A DNA stretch of 64,000 nucleotides from Oscillospiraceae bacterium (GTDB lineage Bacteria > Bacillota > Clostridia > Oscillospirales > Oscillospiraceae). Location: the NCBI GenBank assembly GCA_017501355.1, contig JAFVXA010000034.1:22932-86931 (forward strand), read 5' to 3'. Of this stretch, positions 57,601 through 64,000 are shown one piece after another. Every line of letters begins with the position of its first letter. Position 1 is the stretch's first letter. The notes below the pieces were generated by a model, which saw only the letters and a list, made by a program, of their open reading frames with translations, ran no database searches and was not told where the DNA came from. Position numbers and translations under genes: made by a program.

Positions 57601-57888
57601 TTATTCGTAGCGCTCGATGCGGGTGGTGAGACCGAGCTTGTCCTTAAGTGCCTGGATCTCTGCCATGCGGGGCTGATCCATGTGCACCTGCAGTGCAGCG
57701 GCATCACGCCACTTCTCCAGCAGCACCACATAGTTGCCGCCGTCGGCAGGGAAGAAATAGTCATACTGCCCGCAGCCGTCCTCGGCTTTCACGCCTGCCT
57801 GCAGACCGCCCTCCTGCATTTCCCTGACAAAGGTCTGCAGGTTTTCCTTTTCACCGGTGTAATACACATGCAGAATGATGTTTTCCAT
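57601..57888 (-). CDS. Antibiotic biosynthesis monooxygenase-like (ABM) protein
   Basis: 95-residue ferredoxin-fold dimeric alpha/beta-barrel protein. The pattern IILHVYYTGEKENLQTFVRE, YDYFFPADGGNYVVLLEKWR, HMDQPRMAEIQAL is that of quinol monooxygenase YgiN and related ABM proteins. Cofactor-free oxygenase activity is possible, but many anaerobe members have unknown roles. ATG at 57888 follows GGAGGAACAACC. Fifty-three bases before focA. Confidence 0.85.
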   Translation of the reverse strand: MENIILHVYYTGEKENLQTFVREMQEGGLQAGVKAEDGCGQYDYFFPADGGNYVVLLEKWRDAAALQVHMDQPRMAEIQALKDKLGLTTRIERYE

Positions 57889-57950
57889 GGTTGTTCCTCC
57901 TAAAATAGAGTTTATCCTGTTACATACTGACAGGGTCATTCCACAGTCTT

Positions 57951-58157
57951 GCACCCTCGCGGGTGCAGGCTCTTTCAGCCCCCCATCTTCTTTTTCTTTG
58001 TCTTGCCAAAGAAAAAGAAGATGCGCCGCTGGCGGTGGAGAAGAAAAAGAAAACGCTTTGGGTGCAAATCGCAAGCCCGGTATAGCAGCCTGATGCAGTG
58101 TTCCCGCCAGTGCCGCTGCTTGTCGATTTGCACTTCTCCTCTTTCCGCTGCCGCTGC
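57951..58157 (-). repeat. Dispersed structured repeat, copy B
   Basis: Inverted relative to copy A (32035..32240) and practically the same length. On the minus strand it begins with the same GCAGCGGCAGCGGAAAGAGG block. It keeps the pyrimidine tract and CCACCGCCAGCGGCGC, and has the 17-bp stem CATCTTCTTTTTCTTTG/CAAAGAAAAAGAAGATG. One T-A pair of copy A is replaced by C-G on both arms. It ends with GCACCC-GCGA-GGGTGC; the loop of copy A is GCAA, and both are GNRA tetraloops. It lies 43 bases after the parE-like stop, in the sense direction of that gene. Confidence 0.75.
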
Positions 58158-58200
58158 TGTGTGCTTTACAACAAAGATACAATAAAGATACAACAAAGAC

Positions 58201-60204
58201 TTACGAAATGTCCGCCAAATCGAGATATTTGTATCCGTTTTCGGCAATATGATCCTTTCTGCCCTGCAGGTTTTCGCCGAGGAGCAGGTCAAAGACCTCG
58301 CCCGTGCGCTCCGCATCCTCGGGCATGACCTTGATGAGACGGCGGGTCTCGGGGTTCATGGTGGTCAGCCACATCATCTCGGGATCGTTCTCACCAAGAC
58401 CCTTGCTGCGCTGTACGCTGTAGCGCTTGCCATTGAGCTCCTCGCAGATCTCCGCCTTTTCGCGGTCAGAGTAGGCAAACCATGTCTTTTCGCCGCAGGT
58501 GATCTCAAAGAGGGGGGTCTCCGCGATATAGACATAGCCCTCACGGATGAGAGTGGGGCAGAGACGGTAGATCATGGTGAGGATGAGGGTGCGGATCTGG
58601 AAGCCGTCCACGTCACCATCGGTACAGATGATGACCTTGTTCCAGCGAAGATTCGCCAGATCAAAGGCGTTGATGTCCTTCACCTTTTTGTCATTCACTT
58701 CCACGCCGCAGCCCAGCACCTTCAGCAGATCTGTGATCACCTCGCTCTTGAAAATGCGGCTGTAATCTGCCTTGAGGCAGTTGAGGATCTTGCCGCGGAC
58801 GGGCATGAGACCCTGAAACTCCGCGTTGCGGCTCTGCTTGCAGGCGCCAAGTGCCGAGTCACCCTCCACGATGTAGATCTCGCGGCGGGCAACATCCTTG
58901 GTGCGGCAATCCACAAACTTTTCCACGCGATTGGAGATATCCATGCTGCCGCTGAGCTTCTTCTTGATGTTCAGGCGCTGCTTTTCTGCGCTCTCACGGC
59001 TGCGCTTGTTGATGAGCACCTGCTCGGCGATCTTGTCCGCGTCAAAGCGGTTTTCGATGAAGTAGATCTCCAGACGGCTCTTGAGGAACTCCGTCATGGC
59101 CTCCTGCACGAACTTGTTGGTGATCGCCTTTTTGGTCTGGTTCTCATAGGAGGTCTGGGTGGAGAAGTTGTTGGAGACAAGAACAAGGCAGTCCTCCACG
59201 TCTGCCCAGGTCAGCTTGCTCTCCCCCTTCTGGTACTTGTTGTTATTGCGAAGGTAGGCATCAATGGCAGAGACAAAGGCATTCTTCGTTGCCTTTTCAG
59301 GGCTGCCGCCATGCTCCAGCCAGCTGGAGTTGTGATAATGCTCAATGGTGTTCACCCGCGCGGAGAAGCAGCAGGCAACAGAGAGCTTGACCTTGTAATC
59401 GTCCTTATCCTCGCGGTCGCGTCCTCGGCGCTCCGTCTCCCAGAACACGGGGAGGGTCAGGGGCTGCTCGCCCGCAAGCTCCGTCACATAGTCCGCAATG
59501 CCGTTCTCATACAGGAACTCCTGGGTCTCGAACTTGCCGGGGGTGATCTCGTTGCGGAAGCGGAAGGTCAGTCCCGCGTTCACCACCGCCTGACGGCGGC
59601 AGACATCCACATAGTACTCCGCAGGGATGGAGATATCGGTAAACACCTCAAGGTCGGGCAGCCAGCGGGTCAGAGTACCTGTCTTTTTGCCCCGGTCAGT
59701 GGGCTCGATGGTAAGCTCCCTGCCCTTTTCGCCGCAGACCTCACCCTTTTCAAAGTGAAGGCTGTACTTGTTGCCGTCACGCCATACGGTGACATCCATA
59801 TAGCGGGATGCGTACTGGGTGGCGCAGGAACCAAGACCGTTCAAGCCCAGAGAGTATTCATAGTTGTCGCCGGAATTGTTGTTGTACTTGCCGCCGGCGT
59901 AAAGCTCACAGTAAACCAGTTCCCAGTTGTAGCGCTCCTCCCGGGCGTTCCAGTCTACGGGGCAGCCGCGCCCCTGATCCTCCACCTCAATGCTGTGGTC
60001 AAGGTAGCGGGTGACGGTGATGAGCTTGCCGTGTCCCTCGCGGGCTTCGTCGATGGAGTTGGAGAGGATCTCGAACACTGCGTGCTCGCAGCCCTCCAGA
60101 CCATCCGAACCGAAAATCACGCCCGGGCGCTTGCGGACTCTGTCCGCACCCTTGAGCTGTGAAATACTTTCGTTGCCATATTCTTTTTTCGTGGTTTTTG
60201 CCAT
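58201..60204 (-). CDS. parE: Type IIA topoisomerase subunit B (ParE-like)
   Basis: 667 residues. GHKL ATPase motifs are ILSNSIDEAREG (Asn/Asp), EDQGRGCPVD and GLNGLGSCATQY; the transducer follows at 220-390. The Toprim domain carries IVEGDSALGACKQ and CTDGDVDGFQIR, and MPVRGKILN stands where most GyrB/ParE have PLRGK. The C-terminus ends soon after ERTGEVFDLLLGE, without the insertion of proteobacterial GyrB. The divergent motifs mark a non-canonical clade, likely additional to the housekeeping gyrase. ATG at 60204; a long structured leader lies upstream. Confidence 0.9.
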   Translation of the reverse strand: MAKTTKKEYGNESISQLKGADRVRKRPGVIFGSDGLEGCEHAVFEILSNSIDEAREGHGKLITVTRYLDHSIEVEDQGRGCPVDWNAREERYNWELVYCELYAGGKYNNNSGDNYEYSLGLNGLGSCATQYASRYMDVTVWRDGNKYSLHFEKGEVCGEKGRELTIEPTDRGKKTGTLTRWLPDLEVFTDISIPAEYYVDVCRRQAVVNAGLTFRFRNEITPGKFETQEFLYENGIADYVTELAGEQPLTLPVFWETERRGRDREDKDDYKVKLSVACCFSARVNTIEHYHNSSWLEHGGSPEKATKNAFVSAIDAYLRNNNKYQKGESKLTWADVEDCLVLVSNNFSTQTSYENQTKKAITNKFVQEAMTEFLKSRLEIYFIENRFDADKIAEQVLINKRSRESAEKQRLNIKKKLSGSMDISNRVEKFVDCRTKDVARREIYIVEGDSALGACKQSRNAEFQGLMPVRGKILNCLKADYSRIFKSEVITDLLKVLGCGVEVNDKKVKDINAFDLANLRWNKVIICTDGDVDGFQIRTLILTMIYRLCPTLIREGYVYIAETPLFEITCGEKTWFAYSDREKAEICEELNGKRYSVQRSKGLGENDPEMMWLTTMNPETRRLIKVMPEDAERTGEVFDLLLGENLQGRKDHIAENGYKYLDLADIS

Positions 60205-60232
60205 AAGCGTCCTCCGCGGAAAAATGGATTTT

Positions 60233-60513
60233 TAGTCCAACGGGAATCGAACATCTGCCGCATTCCGGCGGTTCTGTTCGGCCCTTTTGGCCTTATCGTC
60301 CTTGCCTTGCGTCAGCAAGGCGGCGTCCTCTGCGGCGAAAATGTCTCAAACATACCTCGCCGGAATGTGCTTCGCAGTTTTTTCGGAGCGGATTTTTGTT
60401 CAGACGAGGCATTGTCCGCAGAGAATCCTTGAGGGACTCTCAAGGACAATAACGAAGTATGGGCGGAAATCCGCCCGAAGCAAACCGACAGGGGTTCGGC
60501 TCCCGTTGGACTA
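60233..60513 (-). ncRNA. Structured 279-bp element in the parE-like leader
   Basis: Terminal inverted repeats AGTCCAACGGGAATCGAAC (60234-60252) and GTTCGGCTCCCGTTGGACT (60494-60512) match at 17 of 19 positions and are bordered by TA. Inside lie perfect hairpins GCCTTGC-GTCA-GCAAGGC (60304-60321), TCCTTGAG/CTCAAGGA (60426-60446) and GGGCGG-AAAT-CCGCCC (60461-60476). A leftward promoter at 60584-60612 would transcribe it into the parE-like leader. No coding frame, RNase P, SRP, tmRNA, 6S or riboswitch signature was recognised. A TA-flanked MITE is the main alternative. Confidence 0.5.
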
Positions 60514-60574
60514 TGATGCAAACACGGATCGCGCACCGGGGAAAGACACCCGGATTTCTCCGTGAAATACGCAT

Positions 60575-60612
60575 ATATTGGGTATTATAGGGTATTTTTC
60601 ACCCAATATCAA
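60575..60612 (-). promoter_or_regulatory. parE-like promoter within an inverted repeat
   Basis: TTGATA, 17 bases, TATAAT on the minus strand. ATATTGGGT (60575-60583) and ACCCAATAT (60601-60609) are exact complements with the -10 box and most of the spacer between them, an operator-like arrangement. About 60613-60740 shows no feature. Confidence 0.6.
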
Positions 60613-60741
60613 GGGTTTCAGCCAAAAACCGCCGTCCCCGTCCTCTGTTCACCGTTTTGCGCACTTTTTCAGCCCTTTGGCACCCTTCTTCTCCATCACT
60701 TACCATAATTCGGAGCAGTGGTTTTCCTTGCTGTGAAAGGC

Positions 60742-60771
60742 TTTTCCACAGTTTCCACAGAGTTTTCCACA
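60742..60771 (+). other. Cluster of DnaA-box-like nonamers
   Basis: TTTTCCACA (60742), GTTTCCACA (60751) and TTTTCCACA (60763) each differ by one or two bases from TTATCCACA and lie in the same orientation within 30 bases. No dnaA or dnaN gene is in the window, so this is noted only as a possible DnaA-binding patch. The rest of 60772-60974 holds only the yitT promoter region. Confidence 0.3.
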
Positions 60772-60974
60772 TCGTTATGTCAACACTGTTCTGATCGAAA
60801 AAGTTACTTTCCCGCCGATTTCTTTCCTCCGCTTTTTTCCTCCACGGGCTCTTTTCCTGCGACAGATTTGACGCCTTTTTTGTCACAGGCAAGTCACATT
60901 TTCTTTCCCCGCTCGTTTACATTCAACCAGAAAGTGTTATACTGAATCACGAAAAAATGGGGAGGAGGGCTTTT

Positions 60975-61853
60975 ATGCCGATCAGAAACAAATCCGTTTC
61001 TTCCTGCATCACGGTCGCCGCCATGGCGGTACTGCTGGCACTGGTCTATCATATTTTCATCGTTCAGAACCACTTTGCCCCTGCCGGTCTCAACGGCATT
61101 GCCACCATGGTGCAGTATAAAACAGGCTTCAGCATCAGCTATATGTCCCTCATCATCAATGTTCCCCTCAGCATTTTCGCTTACTTCTTTATTGAGAAGC
61201 GGTTTGCGGTCAGAACGTTGGTCTTTTCTGTGGTCTATTCGTTTTCCTATCTGTTTTTGCAGCATTGCGGTCTGGAGTTTCTGCAGTATAACGCACAGGG
61301 GCACGATACCATTTATCCCGTCATCATCAGTGGCGCCATTGCAGGCTTTGTGTACGGGATCTGCATGAAAAACAACGCCTGTACCGGCGGTACAGATGTA
61401 CTCTCCCGCTACATCAACAAGGTCAAGCCCGAGACCAATTTCTTCATGGTCACCTTTGTTCTCAACGCCTTTGTCGCGGTCGCCTCCCTCTTTGTCTACT
61501 CCGAGAGCGGCTATGCAGACTACAAGCCGGTCGCCCTCTGCATTACCTATTGCTTTATCTCCAATTTCACCGGCAACTATATCATCAAGGGTACCAAAAC
61601 TGCCTATAAGTTCACCATCGTCACCACCCACGCCAATGAGATCGCCGCTGCCGTCGCCCGCGAACTGGGACACAGCGCCACCAAGCTTGACGCTGTCGGC
61701 ACATACACCAACACAGAAAAATCGGTGCTTTTGTGTGTGGTAAACCGCCATCAGCTGGTAGATTTTCGGGATATCATTGACCAGTATGACGATACCTTCG
61801 CCTTTTATGAACTGGTCAACGAGACCTATGGTAATTTCAAGCTCATCAAATAA
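60975..61853 (+). CDS. YitT family membrane protein, second copy
   Basis: 292 residues: five membrane helices (about 10-180) and a C-terminal DUF2179 domain ending NETYGNFKLIK. Shared family parts are FAPAGLNGIATMVQYKTG and CTGGTDVLSRYINK. It is only distantly similar to the copy at 33313..34194, so not a recent duplication. ATG at 60975 after GGAGGAGGG. A promoter-like TTTACA, 16 bases, TATACT lies upstream. Confidence 0.92.
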   Translation: MPIRNKSVSSCITVAAMAVLLALVYHIFIVQNHFAPAGLNGIATMVQYKTGFSISYMSLIINVPLSIFAYFFIEKRFAVRTLVFSVVYSFSYLFLQHCGLEFLQYNAQGHDTIYPVIISGAIAGFVYGICMKNNACTGGTDVLSRYINKVKPETNFFMVTFVLNAFVAVASLFVYSESGYADYKPVALCITYCFISNFTGNYIIKGTKTAYKFTIVTTHANEIAAAVARELGHSATKLDAVGTYTNTEKSVLLCVVNRHQLVDFRDIIDQYDDTFAFYELVNETYGNFKLIK

Positions 61854-61856
61854 CGA

Positions 61857-61884
61857 AAAGGAGCCGCAATTGCGGCTCCTTTTC
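61857..61884. terminator. Bidirectional terminator
   Basis: Perfect 14-bp palindrome AAAAGGAGCCGCAA/TTGCGGCTCCTTTT between the YitT and spoVAC stop codons. Confidence 0.88.
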
Positions 61885-61885
61885 A

Positions 61886-62332
61886 TTATTTCAGATATTG
61901 CAGCGCCGTCAGTATCAGCCCATACACCACGCTGGCACTGACCCCGAACACGATGACGGGTCCTGCCACGGCGAACATTTTTGCCGCCATGCCGTTGATG
62001 AGCCCCTCGCTCTTAAAGTCCAGCGCAGGGGATACCACGGCATTGGCAAAGCCCGTGATGGGCACAAGAGTCCCCGCGCCGCCAAAGCGGGCAATGGTAT
62101 TGTAGCAGTTCAGCGCCGTGAGCAGGGCAGACAGCCCCACCAGCGTAATGGATGCGGCACTGGAGGCGGTCTCCTGATCCAGTCCACGACTTTTCCAGAA
62201 CTCCAAAATCAACTGCCCCAGCAGACAGATCAGCCCGCCGATGACAAAGGCAAACGCCGTATCCTTCACGATGGGGGATTTCGGTTGCTTCTGCTGCACA
62301 TAGGCTCTGTATTCCTCAGGTGTCATGTTCAT
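61886..62332 (-). CDS. spoVAC: Stage V sporulation protein AC
   Basis: 148 residues with four membrane helices. FAFVIGGLICLLGQLI and AGTLVPITGFANAVVSPALDF with EGLINGMAAKMFAVAGPVIVFG are the SpoVAC core. SpoVA proteins form the dipicolinate channel of the spore inner membrane. The usual neighbours spoVAD and spoVAE are absent here. The start at 62332 follows AAAGGAGG and gives the normal length; a longer frame would include the preceding terminator. Confidence 0.93.
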   Translation of the reverse strand: MNMTPEEYRAYVQQKQPKSPIVKDTAFAFVIGGLICLLGQLILEFWKSRGLDQETASSAASITLVGLSALLTALNCYNTIARFGGAGTLVPITGFANAVVSPALDFKSEGLINGMAAKMFAVAGPVIVFGVSASVVYGLILTALQYLK

Positions 62333-62390
62333 GGCAAAACCTCCTTTTGCCATAGCTTTCCCACTTGCAGCGGGCAATATTCCCAAGCGC

Positions 62391-62425
62391 GAAAAAACGC
62401 CGCCGAACTTCGGCAGCGTTTTTTC
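62391..62425 (-). terminator. Terminator before spoVAC
   Basis: AAAACGCTGCCGAA and TTCGGCGGCGTTTT (one mismatch), with T run on the minus strand; it ends the small lipoprotein transcript. Confidence 0.85.
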
Positions 62426-62430
62426 CTTGC

Positions 62431-62862
62431 TCACTTGCGGACACCGTAACGCCCGTTCAGAGCATTTTCGCCGTCCTTGAGCTTGCCGTCCGTGTCCCGC
62501 ACGCGACCGTTGCGGAGCATATCATCCCAGTCGTTTCCGCGGGTCATATCCTCCATGCCGTCCATCACATCGTCCGCCGCACGGGTCATCAAATCGCCGC
62601 TCCTTCTCATGGCAGACTTACCCGATTTTTCAGCGGGGGTCTCCGCGCCGTCGATATGGGGCGTTTCGTAGTTGCTGCCCATATCGGCATCGTTGTCTGC
62701 AGCACCGCCGTTGTCCGATCCCTGGCTATTGCCGCTCTGATCGGTGGCAGTGTTGCCGCTGCCTGCCATGTTCTCGTTTGCAACGTTGTCGTTTTTTCTG
62801 CCACAGGCGGTCAGGGACAGCAGCATCACCGCGCTGAGCAAAAGAGTTGTCATTCGCTTCAT
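62431..62862 (-). CDS. Low-complexity lipoprotein
   Basis: 143 residues. Signal peptide with lipobox LTAC (Cys20), then an Asn/Asp/Gly/Ser-rich flexible stretch (25-65) and a charged helical part with repeated Asp-Met pairs (RAADDVMDGMEDMTRGNDWD). No domain is recognised. Placed directly before spoVAC, it might belong to the spore envelope, but the intervening terminator argues against one transcript. ATG at 62862 with GGAGGT upstream. Confidence 0.65.
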   Translation of the reverse strand: MKRMTTLLLSAVMLLSLTACGRKNDNVANENMAGSGNTATDQSGNSQGSDNGGAADNDADMGSNYETPHIDGAETPAEKSGKSAMRRSGDLMTRAADDVMDGMEDMTRGNDWDDMLRNGRVRDTDGKLKDGENALNGRYGVRK

Positions 62863-62959
62863 CTTTACCTCCGGGCATCAGGTGATGCCGCGTTTAGTAT
62901 GTGCGGCAAAACGACGCTTAGTCCGGCAAGATCTGCAAAAACAGGATAATTTTGTAAAA

Positions 62960-63001
62960 AGAACGCCTGCAGGAAGCATTTCAGCATCCCGCAGGCGTTC
63001 T
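62960..63001 (-). terminator. Terminator of ftsH
   Basis: GAACGCCTGC and GCAGGCGTTC arms around an inner loop, then TTTTTAC on the minus strand. Confidence 0.88.
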
Positions 63002-63007
63002 CACTGC

Positions 63008-64000
63008 TCAGTTTTCCTCCATCACGCGCAGGAAGTCCTCTGCCTCCATGGTCTCATGCTCCAGCAGATACTGCGCCACTTTCTCGAGCTTCTCCCGCTT
63101 CTCGCGGAGGATCTGCTCCGCCTTGGCGTAGGCGGCATCCACCAGCGCCTTCACCTCGGTGTCGATCTCTGCCGCCACAGTCTCAGAATAGCTCTTGGTC
63201 TGCGCCATGCTGCGCCCGATAAAGACCTCGCTGCCGCCGCTGTCGTAGACCACATTGCCCAGCTTCTCGCTCATGCCGTAGCGCATGACCATGCTGCGGG
63301 CAAGGGAGCTCGCACGCCGCAGGTCGCTGCCCGCGCCTGTGGAGATATCGCCCAGCACCAGCTCCTCCGCTGCCCGTCCGCCGAGACAGACAGCGATCTC
63401 CTCCCACATTTCGGTGCGGCTGCGGTAGCTGCGATCCTCAGTGGGAAGATGGATGGTCATACCGCCCGCCTGTCCGCGGGGGATGATGGTGATCTGGTGG
63501 ACAGGGTCCTGGGAGGGCAGGGCGTGGATCACCAGTGCGTGACCCGCCTCATGGTAGGCGGTGAGCTTGCGCTCTTGCTCGGTGATCACACGGCTCTTCT
63601 TTTCGGGACCGGCAATGACCTTGATCACCGCATCCTTCATGTCCTGTCCGCGGACGAACTTATCGCCCCGGCGGGCTGCCAGCAGTGCCGCTTCATTGGA
63701 GAGGTTTTCCAGATCCGCACCCGTGAAGCCCGCGGTGCCGCGGGCGATGGTACGCAGATCCACATCCTCCGCAAGGGGCTTCTTTTTGGTGTGCACCTGC
63801 AAAATCTCCTCGCGCCCCTGAATGTCGGGCAGACCCACATACACCTGACGGTCGAAGCGACCGGGACGGAGCAGGGCGGGGTCAAGAATATCCGCGCGGT
63901 TGGTGGCAGCCAGCACCACCACGCCCTGATTGCTGCCAAAGCCGTCCATCTCGACCAGAAGCTGGTTCAGCGTCTGCTCGCGCTCATCGTGACCGCCGCC
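63008..64000 (-). CDS. ftsH: ATP-dependent zinc metalloprotease FtsH (partial)
   Basis: The last 331 codons are in the window; the N-terminal membrane part and Walker motifs lie beyond 64000. Visible are the AAA+ second half ([35 protein letters not shown], arginine fingers in RFDRQVYVG), the protease site [11 protein letters not shown] with the zinc-binding His pair, and [21 protein letters not shown] with the third ligand. FtsH degrades membrane and short-lived cytosolic proteins. The C-terminus ([13 protein letters not shown]) is of ordinary length. Confidence 0.96.
   Translation of the reverse strand, partial: GGGHDEREQTLNQLLVEMDGFGSNQGVVVLAATNRADILDPALLRPGRFDRQVYVGLPDIQGREEILQVHTKKKPLAEDVDLRTIARGTAGFTGADLENLSNEAALLAARRGDKFVRGQDMKDAVIKVIAGPEKKSRVITEQERKLTAYHEAGHALVIHALPSQDPVHQITIIPRGQAGGMTIHLPTEDRSYRSRTEMWEEIAVCLGGRAAEELVLGDISTGAGSDLRRASSLARSMVMRYGMSEKLGNVVYDSGGSEVFIGRSMAQTKSYSETVAAEIDTEVKALVDAAYAKAEQILREKREKLEKVAQYLLEHETMEAEDFLRVMEEN

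Noticed and set aside
60613..60974. Chromosomal origin of replication
   Set aside because: The boxes are non-consensus, there is no dnaA/dnaN or clear AT-rich unwinding region, and no gene order typical of oriC.

Overview
The window looks like a chromosomal segment of a GC-rich (roughly 58-60 %), anaerobic, spore-forming gut Firmicute of the Oscillospiraceae/Ruminococcaceae type. This is inferred from sporulation genes (spoIIID, spoVAC), YitT and TraX family membrane proteins, an FHA-FtsW fusion, a pyrrolysine-free corrinoid methyltransferase cluster and Gram-positive style expression signals (strong GGAGG sites, sigma-A promoters, U-tract terminators). No rRNA, CRISPR array, integrase, transposase or phage structural gene is visible.

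Left part (1-21 kb): mostly housekeeping genes in short transcription units. They include an FMN alpha-hydroxyacid oxidase, an MBL-fold hydrolase, an HD-domain protein, a foreign-looking AT-rich HEAT-like gene, rpe-recR, a DUF3810 membrane protease, an AI-2E transporter, a diacylglycerol kinase, a lipoprotein plus alpha/beta hydrolase pair, an aldo/keto reductase operon, a bactofilin/polysaccharide deacetylase pair, an SLH/transglutaminase protein, spoIIID and an LCP cell-wall ligase.

Uronide block (20.6-28.2 kb): an AraC regulator faces a GPH symporter, GH2 glycosidase, uronate isomerase (uxaC) and SDR D-mannonate oxidoreductase. Together they would import a uronide, hydrolyse it and convert glucuronate to fructuronate and mannonate. 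The intergenic region carries a tandem direct repeat with 21-bp spacing, as AraC proteins use.

Cell wall, tRNA and regulator block (28-38 kb): a class B PBP is paired with an FHA-FtsW/RodA fusion. Then follow tRNA-Gly, TraX, YitT, three small genes ending in a sigma region 4-like protein, tRNA-Thr and tRNA-Tyr with a duplicated tRNA 3' end, a HAD hydrolase, and a self-cleaving XRE/S24 repressor whose promoter is flanked by two identical palindromic half-site pairs.

Corrinoid methyl-transfer block (37.9-46.7 kb): a leftward unit (XRE regulator, MetH-activation-like protein, RACo-like reductive activator) diverges from a rightward unit (corrinoid protein, MttB-family methyltransferase, HyuA-like ASKHA ATPase, MtaA/UroD-like methyltransferase). 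A 14-bp direct repeat lies just downstream of both divergent promoters. The substrate is unknown.

Right part (46.8-64 kb): PAP2 phosphatase, membrane XRE regulator, EF-P-type SDR reductase, tRNA-Val, tex, DUF1846, LUD protein, a non-canonical type IIA topoisomerase pair interrupted by focA and a monooxygenase gene, a second YitT, spoVAC and the 3' part of ftsH.

The least explained sequences are non-coding. One is a ~206-bp element present twice (32035..32240 and inverted at 57951..58157), with a covarying 17-bp stem and a GNRA-capped hairpin in both copies. The other is a 279-bp multi-hairpin element with 19-bp terminal inverted repeats in the leader of the parE-like gene (60234..60512).
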